In this document: positions 18,798-25,444 of the stretch, one piece after another
Layout: each line of letters begins with the position of its first letter
Numbering within the stretch: the stretch's first letter is position 1
Source: Echinimonas agarilytica
GTDB lineage: Bacteria; Pseudomonadota; Gammaproteobacteria; Enterobacterales; Neiellaceae
Reading direction: 5' to 3'
DNA length: 64,000 bases
Assembly (NCBI RefSeq): GCF_023703465.1
Contig: NZ_JAMQGP010000008.1
Location: 113,527 to 177,526 of the forward strand
The notes under the pieces: generated by a model
Seen by the model: only the letters and a program-made list of their open reading frames with translations
What the model was told of the DNA's origin: nothing
Database searches by the model: none
Position numbers and translations under genes: made by a program

Positions 18798-18823
18798 GTA
18801 TACAAATCGCAGTTATCTTTTAG

Positions 18824-18844
18824 CGCAGCTTCGGCTGCGTTTTT
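18824..18844 (+). terminator. Rho-independent terminator after ridA
   Basis: CGCAGC-TTCG-GCTGCG followed by five T residues. The TTCG tetraloop makes it a strong hairpin. Confidence 0.9.
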
Positions 18845-18891
18845 GTTCTTCCCTTCACCGTTTCATTATTCATTTTTGTTCGAGATTTCCC

Positions 18892-19572
18892 ATGGCTACA
18901 CCCCGCTTTCATCGACTGAACTCCATTTTAGATCGCCGCCAAATGGATTTGACCGTGTGCATGGAACATGTCAATAAACCGCATAATTTGTCGGCTGTCG
19001 TGCGCACCGCCGATGCAGTTGGTGTTCATGATTTACACGCAATCTGGGAAGATTCCGAGCTCAAGCGTTCCAACTTCTACAGCTCAGGCAGTAATAATTG
19101 GACTCGAATCCATCGCCATGTGGATATCGAAACCGCTATTTCTACATTAAAAGCACAGAACATGCAGGTGTTGGCCACTCATTTGTCGGATAACTCGGTG
19201 GATTTTCGCGATATCGACTACGCCAAACCCACCGCAATCTTACTCGGCACCGAACGTTTTGGAATATCTCAAACAGCTCTGGATTTATCCGATCAGCACA
19301 TAGTGATTCCAATGATGGGCATGGTGCAGTCACTTAATGTGTCGGTTGCAAGCGCGCTCATCTTGTACGAAGCACAGCGCCAACGTGACATTGCGGGTAT
19401 GTATCAGCAACCGCCAAAAATCGAATATGAAGAGCGCCAACGATTGTTGTTTGAAGGCTGCCATGAAGCGTTGTTTCGACGGTGCCGACAAAAAGGATTG
19501 CCATTCCCAGTCATCGATGACCAGGGGGAAGTTTGTGCCAGTGAAGACTGGTGGGCCAGCATGCGCAGCTAG
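18892..19572 (+). CDS. trmH: tRNA (guanosine-18-2'-O)-methyltransferase
   Basis: 226-aa SPOUT-class methyltransferase that modifies G18 in the D-loop of tRNA. Motif 1 (KPHNLSAVVRTADAVGV), the LLGTERFGIS segment and the knot-forming QSLNVSVASALILYE motif are all present, and length matches E. coli TrmH. The start at 18892 (MATPRFHRLN) is chosen by homology; a longer frame upstream overlaps ridA and is not credible. It stands between a terminator and the recG control region. Confidence 0.95.
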   Translation: MATPRFHRLNSILDRRQMDLTVCMEHVNKPHNLSAVVRTADAVGVHDLHAIWEDSELKRSNFYSSGSNNWTRIHRHVDIETAISTLKAQNMQVLATHLSDNSVDFRDIDYAKPTAILLGTERFGISQTALDLSDQHIVIPMMGMVQSLNVSVASALILYEAQRQRDIAGMYQQPPKIEYEERQRLLFEGCHEALFRRCRQKGLPFPVIDDQGEVCASEDWWASMRS

Positions 19573-19602
19573 TCGAATAGTGAAATAACGGGCTCTCTTT
19601 CA

Positions 19603-19622
19603 TACTGATAATTTATACAGTA
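19603..19622. promoter_or_regulatory. LexA-like SOS box upstream of recG
   Basis: TACTG-ATAATTTATA-CAGTA matches both outer half-sites of the gammaproteobacterial LexA consensus (CTG-N10-CAG with flanking TA) with an AT-rich centre. It ends 21 bases before the recG start. Confidence 0.65.
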
Positions 19623-19643
19623 GACTGACATACATGTTCGCCT

Positions 19644-21743
19644 TTGGAAAACTATGGTTTGTCGACCCAAACGTTAGCAAAGCTTCCGCTTACACACCTC
19701 AAAGGTGTCGGTAAAAGCCTCGCCGAAAAGCTGGCTAAGTTGCATTTAAACTCGGTTCAGGACTTGTTGTTTCACCTACCGCTCAGGTATGAAGATCGAA
19801 CCCGAGTTTTTGCAATTGACAGCCTTTTACCAGGCCAAACAGGTACTATCTTTGGCGAAATAGTAAACGCCGACTTACGCTTTGGCCGCCGCCGTACTTT
19901 AATTGTTCAAGTGCGTGATGGTTCAGGCACCATCACACTTCGTTTCTTCACATTCAGCGCTGCTCAGAAACAGGCATTCGTAGCTGGCCGTTCAATTCGC
20001 TGCTTTGGCGAAGCCAAACGTGGCCCTTCGGGCATTGAAATGGTTCACCCTGAATATAAAGTCACCGAAGACAGCACTGCAGATATCGACGTTGAAGACA
20101 GCTTCACACCTGTGTATCCCACAACGGAGGGATTACGGCAGGCAAGTTTAAGAAAGTTAACGGACCAAGCGCTCGAAAGCCTACGACGGCATCCACTACC
20201 CGAATTACTACCCGACGGTCTCTATCAAAGCCAAATTAGCCTCAATGAAGCGGTAATGTTATTGCATCGACCGAGCGCAGAGGTGTCGCAACAGACGCTG
20301 TTAGACGGAGAGCACCCAGCCCAGCAGCGATTGATCATTGAAGAGCTACTCGCACATAACTTGAGTGTTCAAAAAGTAAGATTGCAAAGCGATACTACCC
20401 AAGCCGTTTCTTTACCTCAGAGCTCTCAGTTAGCCCCCCAATTTTTAGCCCAATTATCATTTAGACCAACTGGGGCACAGCAACGCGTAGTTCGAGAAAT
20501 CCAAACCGATTTAGCGAGGCCCCATCCGATGATGCGGTTAGTGCAGGGGGACGTTGGTTCGGGCAAAACACTGGTAGCAGCACTCGCGGCACTTAGTGCG
20601 CTTGAGCAAGGTTACCAAGTGGCTTTAATGGCCCCAACAGAACTACTAGCCGAACAACATGCAGTGAATTTTGCACAATGGCTTCAGCCATTGGCCATTG
20701 AGCTTGTATGGCTGGCGGGGAAAACCAAAGGTAAACAACGCCAAGCGGCACTCGACAGCATTGCCTCGGGTAGCGGCCAAATGGTTGTAGGTACACATGC
20801 ATTATTCCAAGATCAGGTTGAATTTAAAAATTTGGCATTGGTAATTATCGACGAACAGCATCGATTTGGCGTCCATCAGCGTCTAACTCTTCGTGAAAAA
20901 GGGATCGCACAAGGTATTGCCCCTCATCAACTCATTATGACAGCTACGCCCATTCCAAGAACCTTGGCCATGACGGCCTATGCCGATCTAGATACCTCGG
21001 TCATAGATGAACTTCCCCCTGGTAGAACACCTGTTGGTACCGTTGCATTGCCCGACACCCGACGCGATTTAGTGATTGAGCGAATTCATTCGGCCTGCAC
21101 CGTCGATAATCGCCAAGCTTATTGGGTATGCACCCTGATAGAAGAATCTGACGTACTTGAAGCTCAAGCCGCAGAAGATGCCGCAGCCGAACTTAAAGAA
21201 GCCTTACCGTCGCTACGCATTGGCTTGGTTCATGGCCGAATGAAGCCTGCAGAAAAAAAGTCGATCATGGATAAGTTCAAGCTTGGCGAGTTAGATTTAC
21301 TGGTGGCCACGACTGTCATTGAGGTTGGAGTTGATATTCCCAACGCCAGCTTAATGGTGATTGAAAACCCTGAGCGGCTTGGTTTAGCGCAGCTCCATCA
21401 GCTTCGTGGTCGTGTAGGGCGCGGCTCAGTCGCAAGCCATTGTGTGCTTCTCTATAAAGCTCCTCTTTCAAAAACAGCGACAAAGCGCCTTGCGGTGTTG
21501 CGCGAATCCAACGATGGTTTCTTGATCGCAGAGCGCGATTTAGAAATTAGAGGTCCAGGAGAAATATTGGGGACTCGCCAAACAGGCTTAGCTGAATTGA
21601 AAATTGCAGATTTAGTGCGCGACCAAGCGCTGATACCATTAGTTCAGCAGTTGTCTGGGAATATAGTACAGAACTACCCTAGCCACGTTGAACCATTAAT
21701 AGAACGTTGGATGGGGGAACGCGTTCACTTTGGCAATGCTTAA
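19644..21743 (+). CDS. recG: ATP-dependent DNA helicase RecG
   Basis: 699-aa branch-migrating helicase that rescues stalled replication forks. An N-terminal wedge/OB domain (LTHLKGVGKSLAEKLAKL, LLFHLPLRYEDRT) precedes the helicase core: Walker A GDVGSGKTLVA, IIDEQHRFG, TATPIPRTLA, HGRM and LGLAQLHQLRGRVGRG. The start is a TTG at 19644 or possibly the TTG at 19659; no in-frame ATG lies nearby. A LexA-like box sits directly upstream, which would place it under SOS control, unlike E. coli where it follows spoT/trmH. Confidence 0.95.
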   Translation: MENYGLSTQTLAKLPLTHLKGVGKSLAEKLAKLHLNSVQDLLFHLPLRYEDRTRVFAIDSLLPGQTGTIFGEIVNADLRFGRRRTLIVQVRDGSGTITLRFFTFSAAQKQAFVAGRSIRCFGEAKRGPSGIEMVHPEYKVTEDSTADIDVEDSFTPVYPTTEGLRQASLRKLTDQALESLRRHPLPELLPDGLYQSQISLNEAVMLLHRPSAEVSQQTLLDGEHPAQQRLIIEELLAHNLSVQKVRLQSDTTQAVSLPQSSQLAPQFLAQLSFRPTGAQQRVVREIQTDLARPHPMMRLVQGDVGSGKTLVAALAALSALEQGYQVALMAPTELLAEQHAVNFAQWLQPLAIELVWLAGKTKGKQRQAALDSIASGSGQMVVGTHALFQDQVEFKNLALVIIDEQHRFGVHQRLTLREKGIAQGIAPHQLIMTATPIPRTLAMTAYADLDTSVIDELPPGRTPVGTVALPDTRRDLVIERIHSACTVDNRQAYWVCTLIEESDVLEAQAAEDAAAELKEALPSLRIGLVHGRMKPAEKKSIMDKFKLGELDLLVATTVIEVGVDIPNASLMVIENPERLGLAQLHQLRGRVGRGSVASHCVLLYKAPLSKTATKRLAVLRESNDGFLIAERDLEIRGPGEILGTRQTGLAELKIADLVRDQALIPLVQQLSGNIVQNYPSHVEPLIERWMGERVHFGNA

Positions 21744-21778
21744 CTAGATATCCGCACCGTCTTTGTAATTTACAGACA

Positions 21779-21804
21779 ACAAAAAGCCCCATCTGAAGGG
21801 GCTT
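21779..21804 (-). terminator. Terminator of small peptide gene copy 1
   Basis: AAGCCCC (21784-21790) and GGGGCTT (21798-21804) form a hairpin followed on the minus strand by a T run. It lies 20 bases after the peptide stop codon. Confidence 0.85.
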
Positions 21805-21823
21805 AATACAGCATTTTCAAGAA

Positions 21824-21916
21824 TTAAGATTCTTGTTGAACAACGACTGTGTGACGACGACGTGAACGGCGACCGTAACCAGAGCTGTAACTACCTTTTA
21901 CACCGAAAATATTCAT
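21824..21916 (-). CDS. Tandem small basic peptide, copy 1 (30 aa)
   Basis: A 30-codon gene with a GGGAGA ribosome-binding site. The product starts MNIFGVKGSYSSGYG, has a basic centre (RRSRRRH, residues 16-22), then a Thr, three Val and a QQES end. It has no signal peptide and I know no family for it. The gene has its own promoter (TATAAT at 21955-21960) and terminator, so it is monocistronic. Copy 2 encodes the identical peptide; copy 3 differs at the last residue only. The synonymous nature of most differences shows the protein is what is conserved. A nucleic-acid-binding peptide, RiPP precursor or regulatory peptide are all open options. Confidence 0.75.
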   Translation of the reverse strand: MNIFGVKGSYSSGYGRRSRRRHTVVVQQES

Positions 21917-21954
21917 ATTTTCTCTCCCGTCTGCATGTTTACTTTCTGACTCAA

Positions 21955-22036
21955 ATTATATACCCAAAAGTGACTTACGTCACACTTTTTTGTAATTATT
22001 TTTCTTTAATCAAAAATTAATGTGATCTGAAGCACT
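21955..22036 (-). promoter_or_regulatory. Promoter of peptide copy 1 with two CRP-like sites
   Basis: Read on the minus strand: TGTGATCTGAAGCACT-like site at 22021-22036, TGTGACGTAAGTCACT at 21969-21984, and TATAAT at 21955-21960. The proximal palindrome overlaps the -35 region (centre about -28.5), and the distal one is centred near -80. CRP consensus is TGTGA-N6-TCACA. Confidence 0.6.
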
Positions 22037-22178
22037 TAAACTTCAAGCATAATGGAAGTGAAAGCTCCAAATCCAAACGGCGAAAAAAACGACAATAATT
22101 TGATAGAAAATAGGCTCAGAACAGGACTCCTAATGCGATTGAAATTATGAGAAAGAAATAAAACACGAATTTCAGACA

Positions 22179-22204
22179 ACAAAAAGCCCCATCTAAAGGG
22201 GCTT
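22179..22204 (-). terminator. Terminator of small peptide gene copy 2
   Basis: AAGCCCC (22184-22190) pairs with GGGGCTT (22198-22204), followed by T residues on the minus strand; the loop differs from copy 1 by one base. Confidence 0.85.
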
Positions 22205-22223
22205 AGTACAGCGTTTTCAAGAA

Positions 22224-22316
22224 TTAAGATTCTTGTTGAACAACTACTGTGTGACGACGACGTGAACGGCGACCGTAACCAGAGCTGTAACTACCTTTTA
22301 CACCGAAAATATTCAT
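22224..22316 (-). CDS. Tandem small basic peptide, copy 2 (30 aa)
   Basis: Encodes exactly the same 30 residues as copy 1, with one synonymous Val codon change (GTC to GTA). The GGGAGA ribosome-binding site and 5' untranslated region are also conserved. The gene is flanked by its own TATACT -10 element (22355-22360) and terminator. Function unknown; see copy 1 for the description of the peptide. Confidence 0.75.
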   Translation of the reverse strand: MNIFGVKGSYSSGYGRRSRRRHTVVVQQES

Positions 22317-22354
22317 ATTTTCTCTCCCGTCTGCAAGTTTACTTTCTGACTCAA

Positions 22355-22437
22355 AGTATATACCCAAAAGTGACATGCGTCACACTTTTTTGAGATTTAT
22401 TTTCAAAAACCACGCTTTTAACGTGATCCATATCACC
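22355..22437 (-). promoter_or_regulatory. Promoter of peptide copy 2 with two CRP-like sites
   Basis: TGTGACGCATGTCACT on the minus strand at 22369-22384 and a second palindrome CGTGATCCATATCACC at 22422-22437, centres 53 bases apart. The -10 element is TATACT at 22355-22360. Confidence 0.6.
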
Positions 22438-22582
22438 TTAACTCAAAAATAAAAGGGAGCCTTCACCTGATCACAAAAATACAATTAGAGTGAAATTATG
22501 AGTCACTAGTAACGAATATATTGTGCGCATGTGCAGCGGAGGGAAAGTTTTAAGAATGTGGCAATGATGAATTTCAGACAAC

Positions 22583-22606
22583 AAAAAGCCCCATCAAAAG
22601 GGGCTT
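22583..22606 (-). terminator. Terminator of small peptide gene copy 3
   Basis: AAGCCCC (22586-22592) pairs with GGGGCTT (22600-22606), followed by a T run on the minus strand. Confidence 0.85.
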
Positions 22607-22620
22607 AGAACAGCGAAGGG

Positions 22621-22713
22621 CTAACCTTCTTGCTGAACAACAACTGTGTGACGACGACGTGAACGACGACCGTAACCAGAACTGTAACTACCTTTAACAC
22701 CGAAAATATTCAT
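22621..22713 (-). CDS. Tandem small basic peptide, copy 3 (30 aa)
   Basis: Same 30-codon frame as copies 1 and 2. Compared with copy 1 it has five synonymous codon changes (Val6, Ser11, Arg16, Val24, Gln27), one replacement (Ser30 to Gly) and TAG in place of TAA. The 5' leader is diverged (GAGAATCAAAT before the ATG). This pattern of silent changes is good evidence for translation and selection on the peptide. Function unknown. Confidence 0.75.
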   Translation of the reverse strand: MNIFGVKGSYSSGYGRRSRRRHTVVVQQEG

Positions 22714-22753
22714 ATTTGATTCTCCATTTGCTTTTCTCTATTTTCTGGTGATA

Positions 22754-22837
22754 AGTATAAAACAAAATTTGACATTCGTCACACTTTTTTTGTAATTAAA
22801 TTACACAAAACCATCAATAAAGGTGATTCAGATCACC
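22754..22837 (-). promoter_or_regulatory. Promoter of peptide copy 3 with two CRP-like sites
   Basis: TGTGACGAATGTCAAA on the minus strand at 22768-22783 (weaker distal half) and GGTGATTCAGATCACC at 22822-22837, centres 54 bases apart. The -10 element is TATACT at 22754-22759. Confidence 0.55.
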
Positions 22838-22851
22838 CCCCTCTTCAAGGC

Positions 22852-23580
22852 TTAGTCTGTTAGCATTTCTGCTAGCGTTGGTGGCGGGTTAATGAGCCGG
22901 AAGTCACTGTATTTTTGAATGTTATTCTGGCTAAAAGCATTCACGCCGTTGAGCTGGGCGGTTAAACGCGTTGCAATTTCTTGCGGCACAACAAACCCTT
23001 TCACTTGATCAAACTTCATTTCTAATTCAAATGCGGAAAACTTTAAGCCAGATGCGCTCATCACAGGCTCTTTAGCAGATATGCGCAATCGAGTGACGTA
23101 TTGGTGCTGAATATCAAACCAAAGCTTGCCGTCAAAACCTTGCTGGTCGATGAAATTAGGCATGTTGGGAGTAAACGAATAGACTGATTTTTTTTCGTTG
23201 TTCTGTAATAAGTTAAGACTATTGGGCTGAACTAGGCGTGTAAGCTGGCTTTGCGATTTGTACTGACCCGAATCTATGTACTTTTGTAAAAATGACCACT
23301 GCGTTTCAATATTCGGCACTTCACCATTGAGTTCAACCAAGCTCCACCCTGCAAATTCAGATTGCTGCGGGTTATGTCTCAATACACGCGTCAAATCATT
23401 CGATGTTAAAGTCCGCGTGTATTGCCAACGATCAAGTTCGACTTCATCAATCATTTTAAGGCTGTGACTGATGTCTTGAGTGTTCGCCTGCGCGGAGCAT
23501 ACGCATAGACATAAAGTTAAAGTTGCGAAAAAATAGCGCAACCACAATGCAGATTGAAATTGCTTTAGCAAGAAGTACAT
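22852..23580 (-). CDS. Exported protein of unknown function
   Basis: 242-aa product with a clear signal peptide (SALWLRYFFATLTLCLCVCSAQA, written here in part: hydrophobic core LTLCLCVC, cleavage after AQA). The mature part is rich in beta-strand-like and polar stretches, with a FDGKLWFDIQHQYVTRLRIS segment that recalls periplasmic outer-membrane-lipoprotein-like folds, but I do not recognise the family. The start at 23580 places the signal peptide at the N-terminus; a longer frame from 23631 would bury it. It probably acts in the periplasm. Confidence 0.65.
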   Translation of the reverse strand: MYFLLKQFQSALWLRYFFATLTLCLCVCSAQANTQDISHSLKMIDEVELDRWQYTRTLTSNDLTRVLRHNPQQSEFAGWSLVELNGEVPNIETQWSFLQKYIDSGQYKSQSQLTRLVQPNSLNLLQNNEKKSVYSFTPNMPNFIDQQGFDGKLWFDIQHQYVTRLRISAKEPVMSASGLKFSAFELEMKFDQVKGFVVPQEIATRLTAQLNGVNAFSQNNIQKYSDFRLINPPPTLAEMLTD

Positions 23581-23658
23581 ATAATGAATTGAGCACGTCA
23601 CAAAATGTTGGCTTGAGTTTAGAGCAACCATTATTGAATGTCAGACTTTATCCGTCAG

Positions 23659-24615
23659 TTATTGCTCAAACGGCAATGTGCCTTGGGAGTTTTCCATTGG
23701 ATCAGTAAATGATTCGTCAGAAGCCGGATACAAGATGAATTTGCCAGTAAATTGTGCTGCCAACTGCTCACCGGAGTATAAATTAACAGGAACTTTCATG
23801 ACCACTTTCTTATCACGAATCAGCGGCCAAATACTGCCTTCAATTTCCTTACGACTGGCTTCTGCTACCGCGTGTCCAACCACTGAACTCACGTAACGAA
23901 TATCGCCATTTACCAACATAATACGTGCAGTAATATTACGCTCTTTGAGCATCAAGTAGAGCAACCCCCACCCTGTTAAACATCCCATGGCATAGAGGCT
24001 GCCAGCAAACATTCCGCCGTGCAGATTTACGTTAGGAGTCACAGGCGCAGTGACCTTCAAAGATTCCCCCGTGTAATCATCAACAGTCACTCCCATTTGC
24101 GCACTCAACGGGATTTGATCGCGCCACATTGCCGCCAACGAGTCACACCATTCACCATAGCTGCGATTAGTTGACTTAGGCGTAATATCCTTTTGCATCT
24201 GTTGATGTTTAATTTTACCAAAATGAGTAGGCCCCTCGCCCACTGGGTGATACCCATTTTTTAGGTAAAAAGGGACCGCAGGAATACGCGCATTCATCAT
24301 CATGCGTTTTACTTCTTTTGAACGGGCTAAGTCTTCTAAGGCAGCGATCATGCTAGAGCCAATGCCTTTACCTCGGTGTGCATCAGACACTGCCATGTAA
24401 CGAATTTGCGCCTCATCTGCGCTAATTTGGTACAATCGGCCCACCGCGATTGGCTGACTACTCTTATCGAGAATCATCCGATGTTCGCTATACTGGTCGT
24501 ATTCGTCTTTTTCAGAACCTTTAGGCAGATTAAAAGGCGAACGAAGCTGCTCCCAACGAAATTGGTAGTAGCGTTCATAATCTTCTTCGCTAACCGGTTC
24601 AATGACCTGATACAT
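23659..24615 (-). CDS. YiiD-like GNAT/hotdog thioesterase fusion
   Basis: 318-aa two-domain protein. Residues about 1-140 are a GNAT acetyltransferase (IRYMAVSDAHRGKGIGSSMI with the acetyl-CoA loop; FYLKNGYHPVGEGPTHFGK). Residues about 150-305 form a YiiD C-terminal hotdog-like domain (TPNVNLHGGMFAGSLYAMGCLTGWG). This is the arrangement of E. coli YiiD (FabY/MadA), linked to initiation of fatty acid synthesis through malonyl-ACP decarboxylation. Divergent from the methyltransferase-like gene at 24666. Confidence 0.85.
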   Translation of the reverse strand: MYQVIEPVSEEDYERYYQFRWEQLRSPFNLPKGSEKDEYDQYSEHRMILDKSSQPIAVGRLYQISADEAQIRYMAVSDAHRGKGIGSSMIAALEDLARSKEVKRMMMNARIPAVPFYLKNGYHPVGEGPTHFGKIKHQQMQKDITPKSTNRSYGEWCDSLAAMWRDQIPLSAQMGVTVDDYTGESLKVTAPVTPNVNLHGGMFAGSLYAMGCLTGWGLLYLMLKERNITARIMLVNGDIRYVSSVVGHAVAEASRKEIEGSIWPLIRDKKVVMKVPVNLYSGEQLAAQFTGKFILYPASDESFTDPMENSQGTLPFEQ

Positions 24616-24665
24616 TCAGAAATCCTAGTTTTCTTAATTCTTACACCACTAATAGGACACTTTCT

Positions 24666-25343
24666 GTGGCAAAAAATTCATGGCAACACGCCACTCGGTA
24701 CGGCAACATCACTCGTCTCATTCACCAAGACGGCCAATGTATTAAGGTTAAAGAGAACGATCAATACCGTTGGCTCGAAATTGACGGTATTATGCAGAGT
24801 CTCATGAAGCTCAACGATCCCAGTATGCCAGTTCTTCCTCCTCACCAAGCAATGCTAGAGGTATTACCAGACGCGTCAAGTTCTGGTATTGCACTAGAAT
24901 TAGGTCTTGGAGGCGGTGCAATGCAGCGTTATTTCACCCGCAACCTACCCCATTGGGAGCTCACATCGGTGGAACTTAACCCACTGATAATTGAATTATA
25001 TCGGGAGCATTTCCAGCTAGACGATGATAGCACGAATCGTCAGTTATTGGGCCGCGCAGAGCTCACGGTAGAATCTATAGACAATTCATCTATAGGGGCT
25101 TTGATTGTTGACATATGTACAGATGAAGGCATTCCTGAAGTTTTAGCCACCCCACAGTTTTGGCTAGAAATTAATCGTATTCTCGAACCAGATGCAGCGT
25201 TAGCGGTTAATTTAATCCCTAAACACGAAAAGGAATGGCTGCAAGTAACGGACTTAATGCGTCAGACGTTAGCGCTTGATTTGGGTTGGATTGAAATACC
25301 ACGCCACCTCAACATACTGGTCGTATCGACACACGATAGCTAA
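24666..25343 (+). CDS. Spermidine synthase-like SAM-dependent protein
   Basis: 225-aa Rossmann-fold protein resembling the spermidine-synthase/methyltransferase group. ALELGLGGGAMQRYF is motif I, SVELNPLIIELYREHF the acidic loop, and LIVDICTDEGIPEVL the later strand. It is shorter than true spermidine synthases and the aminopropyl-transfer DxxD pattern is not evident, so a methyltransferase or non-catalytic role is possible. The start is a GTG preceded by AGGA at good distance. Confidence 0.75.
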   Translation: MAKNSWQHATRYGNITRLIHQDGQCIKVKENDQYRWLEIDGIMQSLMKLNDPSMPVLPPHQAMLEVLPDASSSGIALELGLGGGAMQRYFTRNLPHWELTSVELNPLIIELYREHFQLDDDSTNRQLLGRAELTVESIDNSSIGALIVDICTDEGIPEVLATPQFWLEINRILEPDAALAVNLIPKHEKEWLQVTDLMRQTLALDLGWIEIPRHLNILVVSTHDS

Positions 25344-25444
25344 CAGTGCATTATCCTTCGTTTATGAATACGAGATGTGCGTCACTCACTATCGATTAGC
25401 GACATCTTTTCCATGTATGGATGCCGTACCTTTAAGGATTTTCA

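Larger units (their letters stand above)
21771..22790 (-). repeat. Three tandem units of about 220 bp, period about 400 bp
   Basis: Near-identical units occupy roughly 21771-21992, 22171-22391 and 22572-22790. Each holds, in minus-strand order, a CRP-like palindrome, a -10 element, a ribosome-binding site, a 30-codon open frame and a terminator hairpin. Units 1 and 2 are almost identical; unit 3 is more diverged. The spacers of about 180 bases are not similar apart from one further CRP-like palindrome each. Confidence 0.9.

Noticed and set aside
18685-18891. Upstream extension of the trmH frame overlapping ridA
   Set aside because: It lies within ridA and a terminator in another frame; the family start is at 18892.
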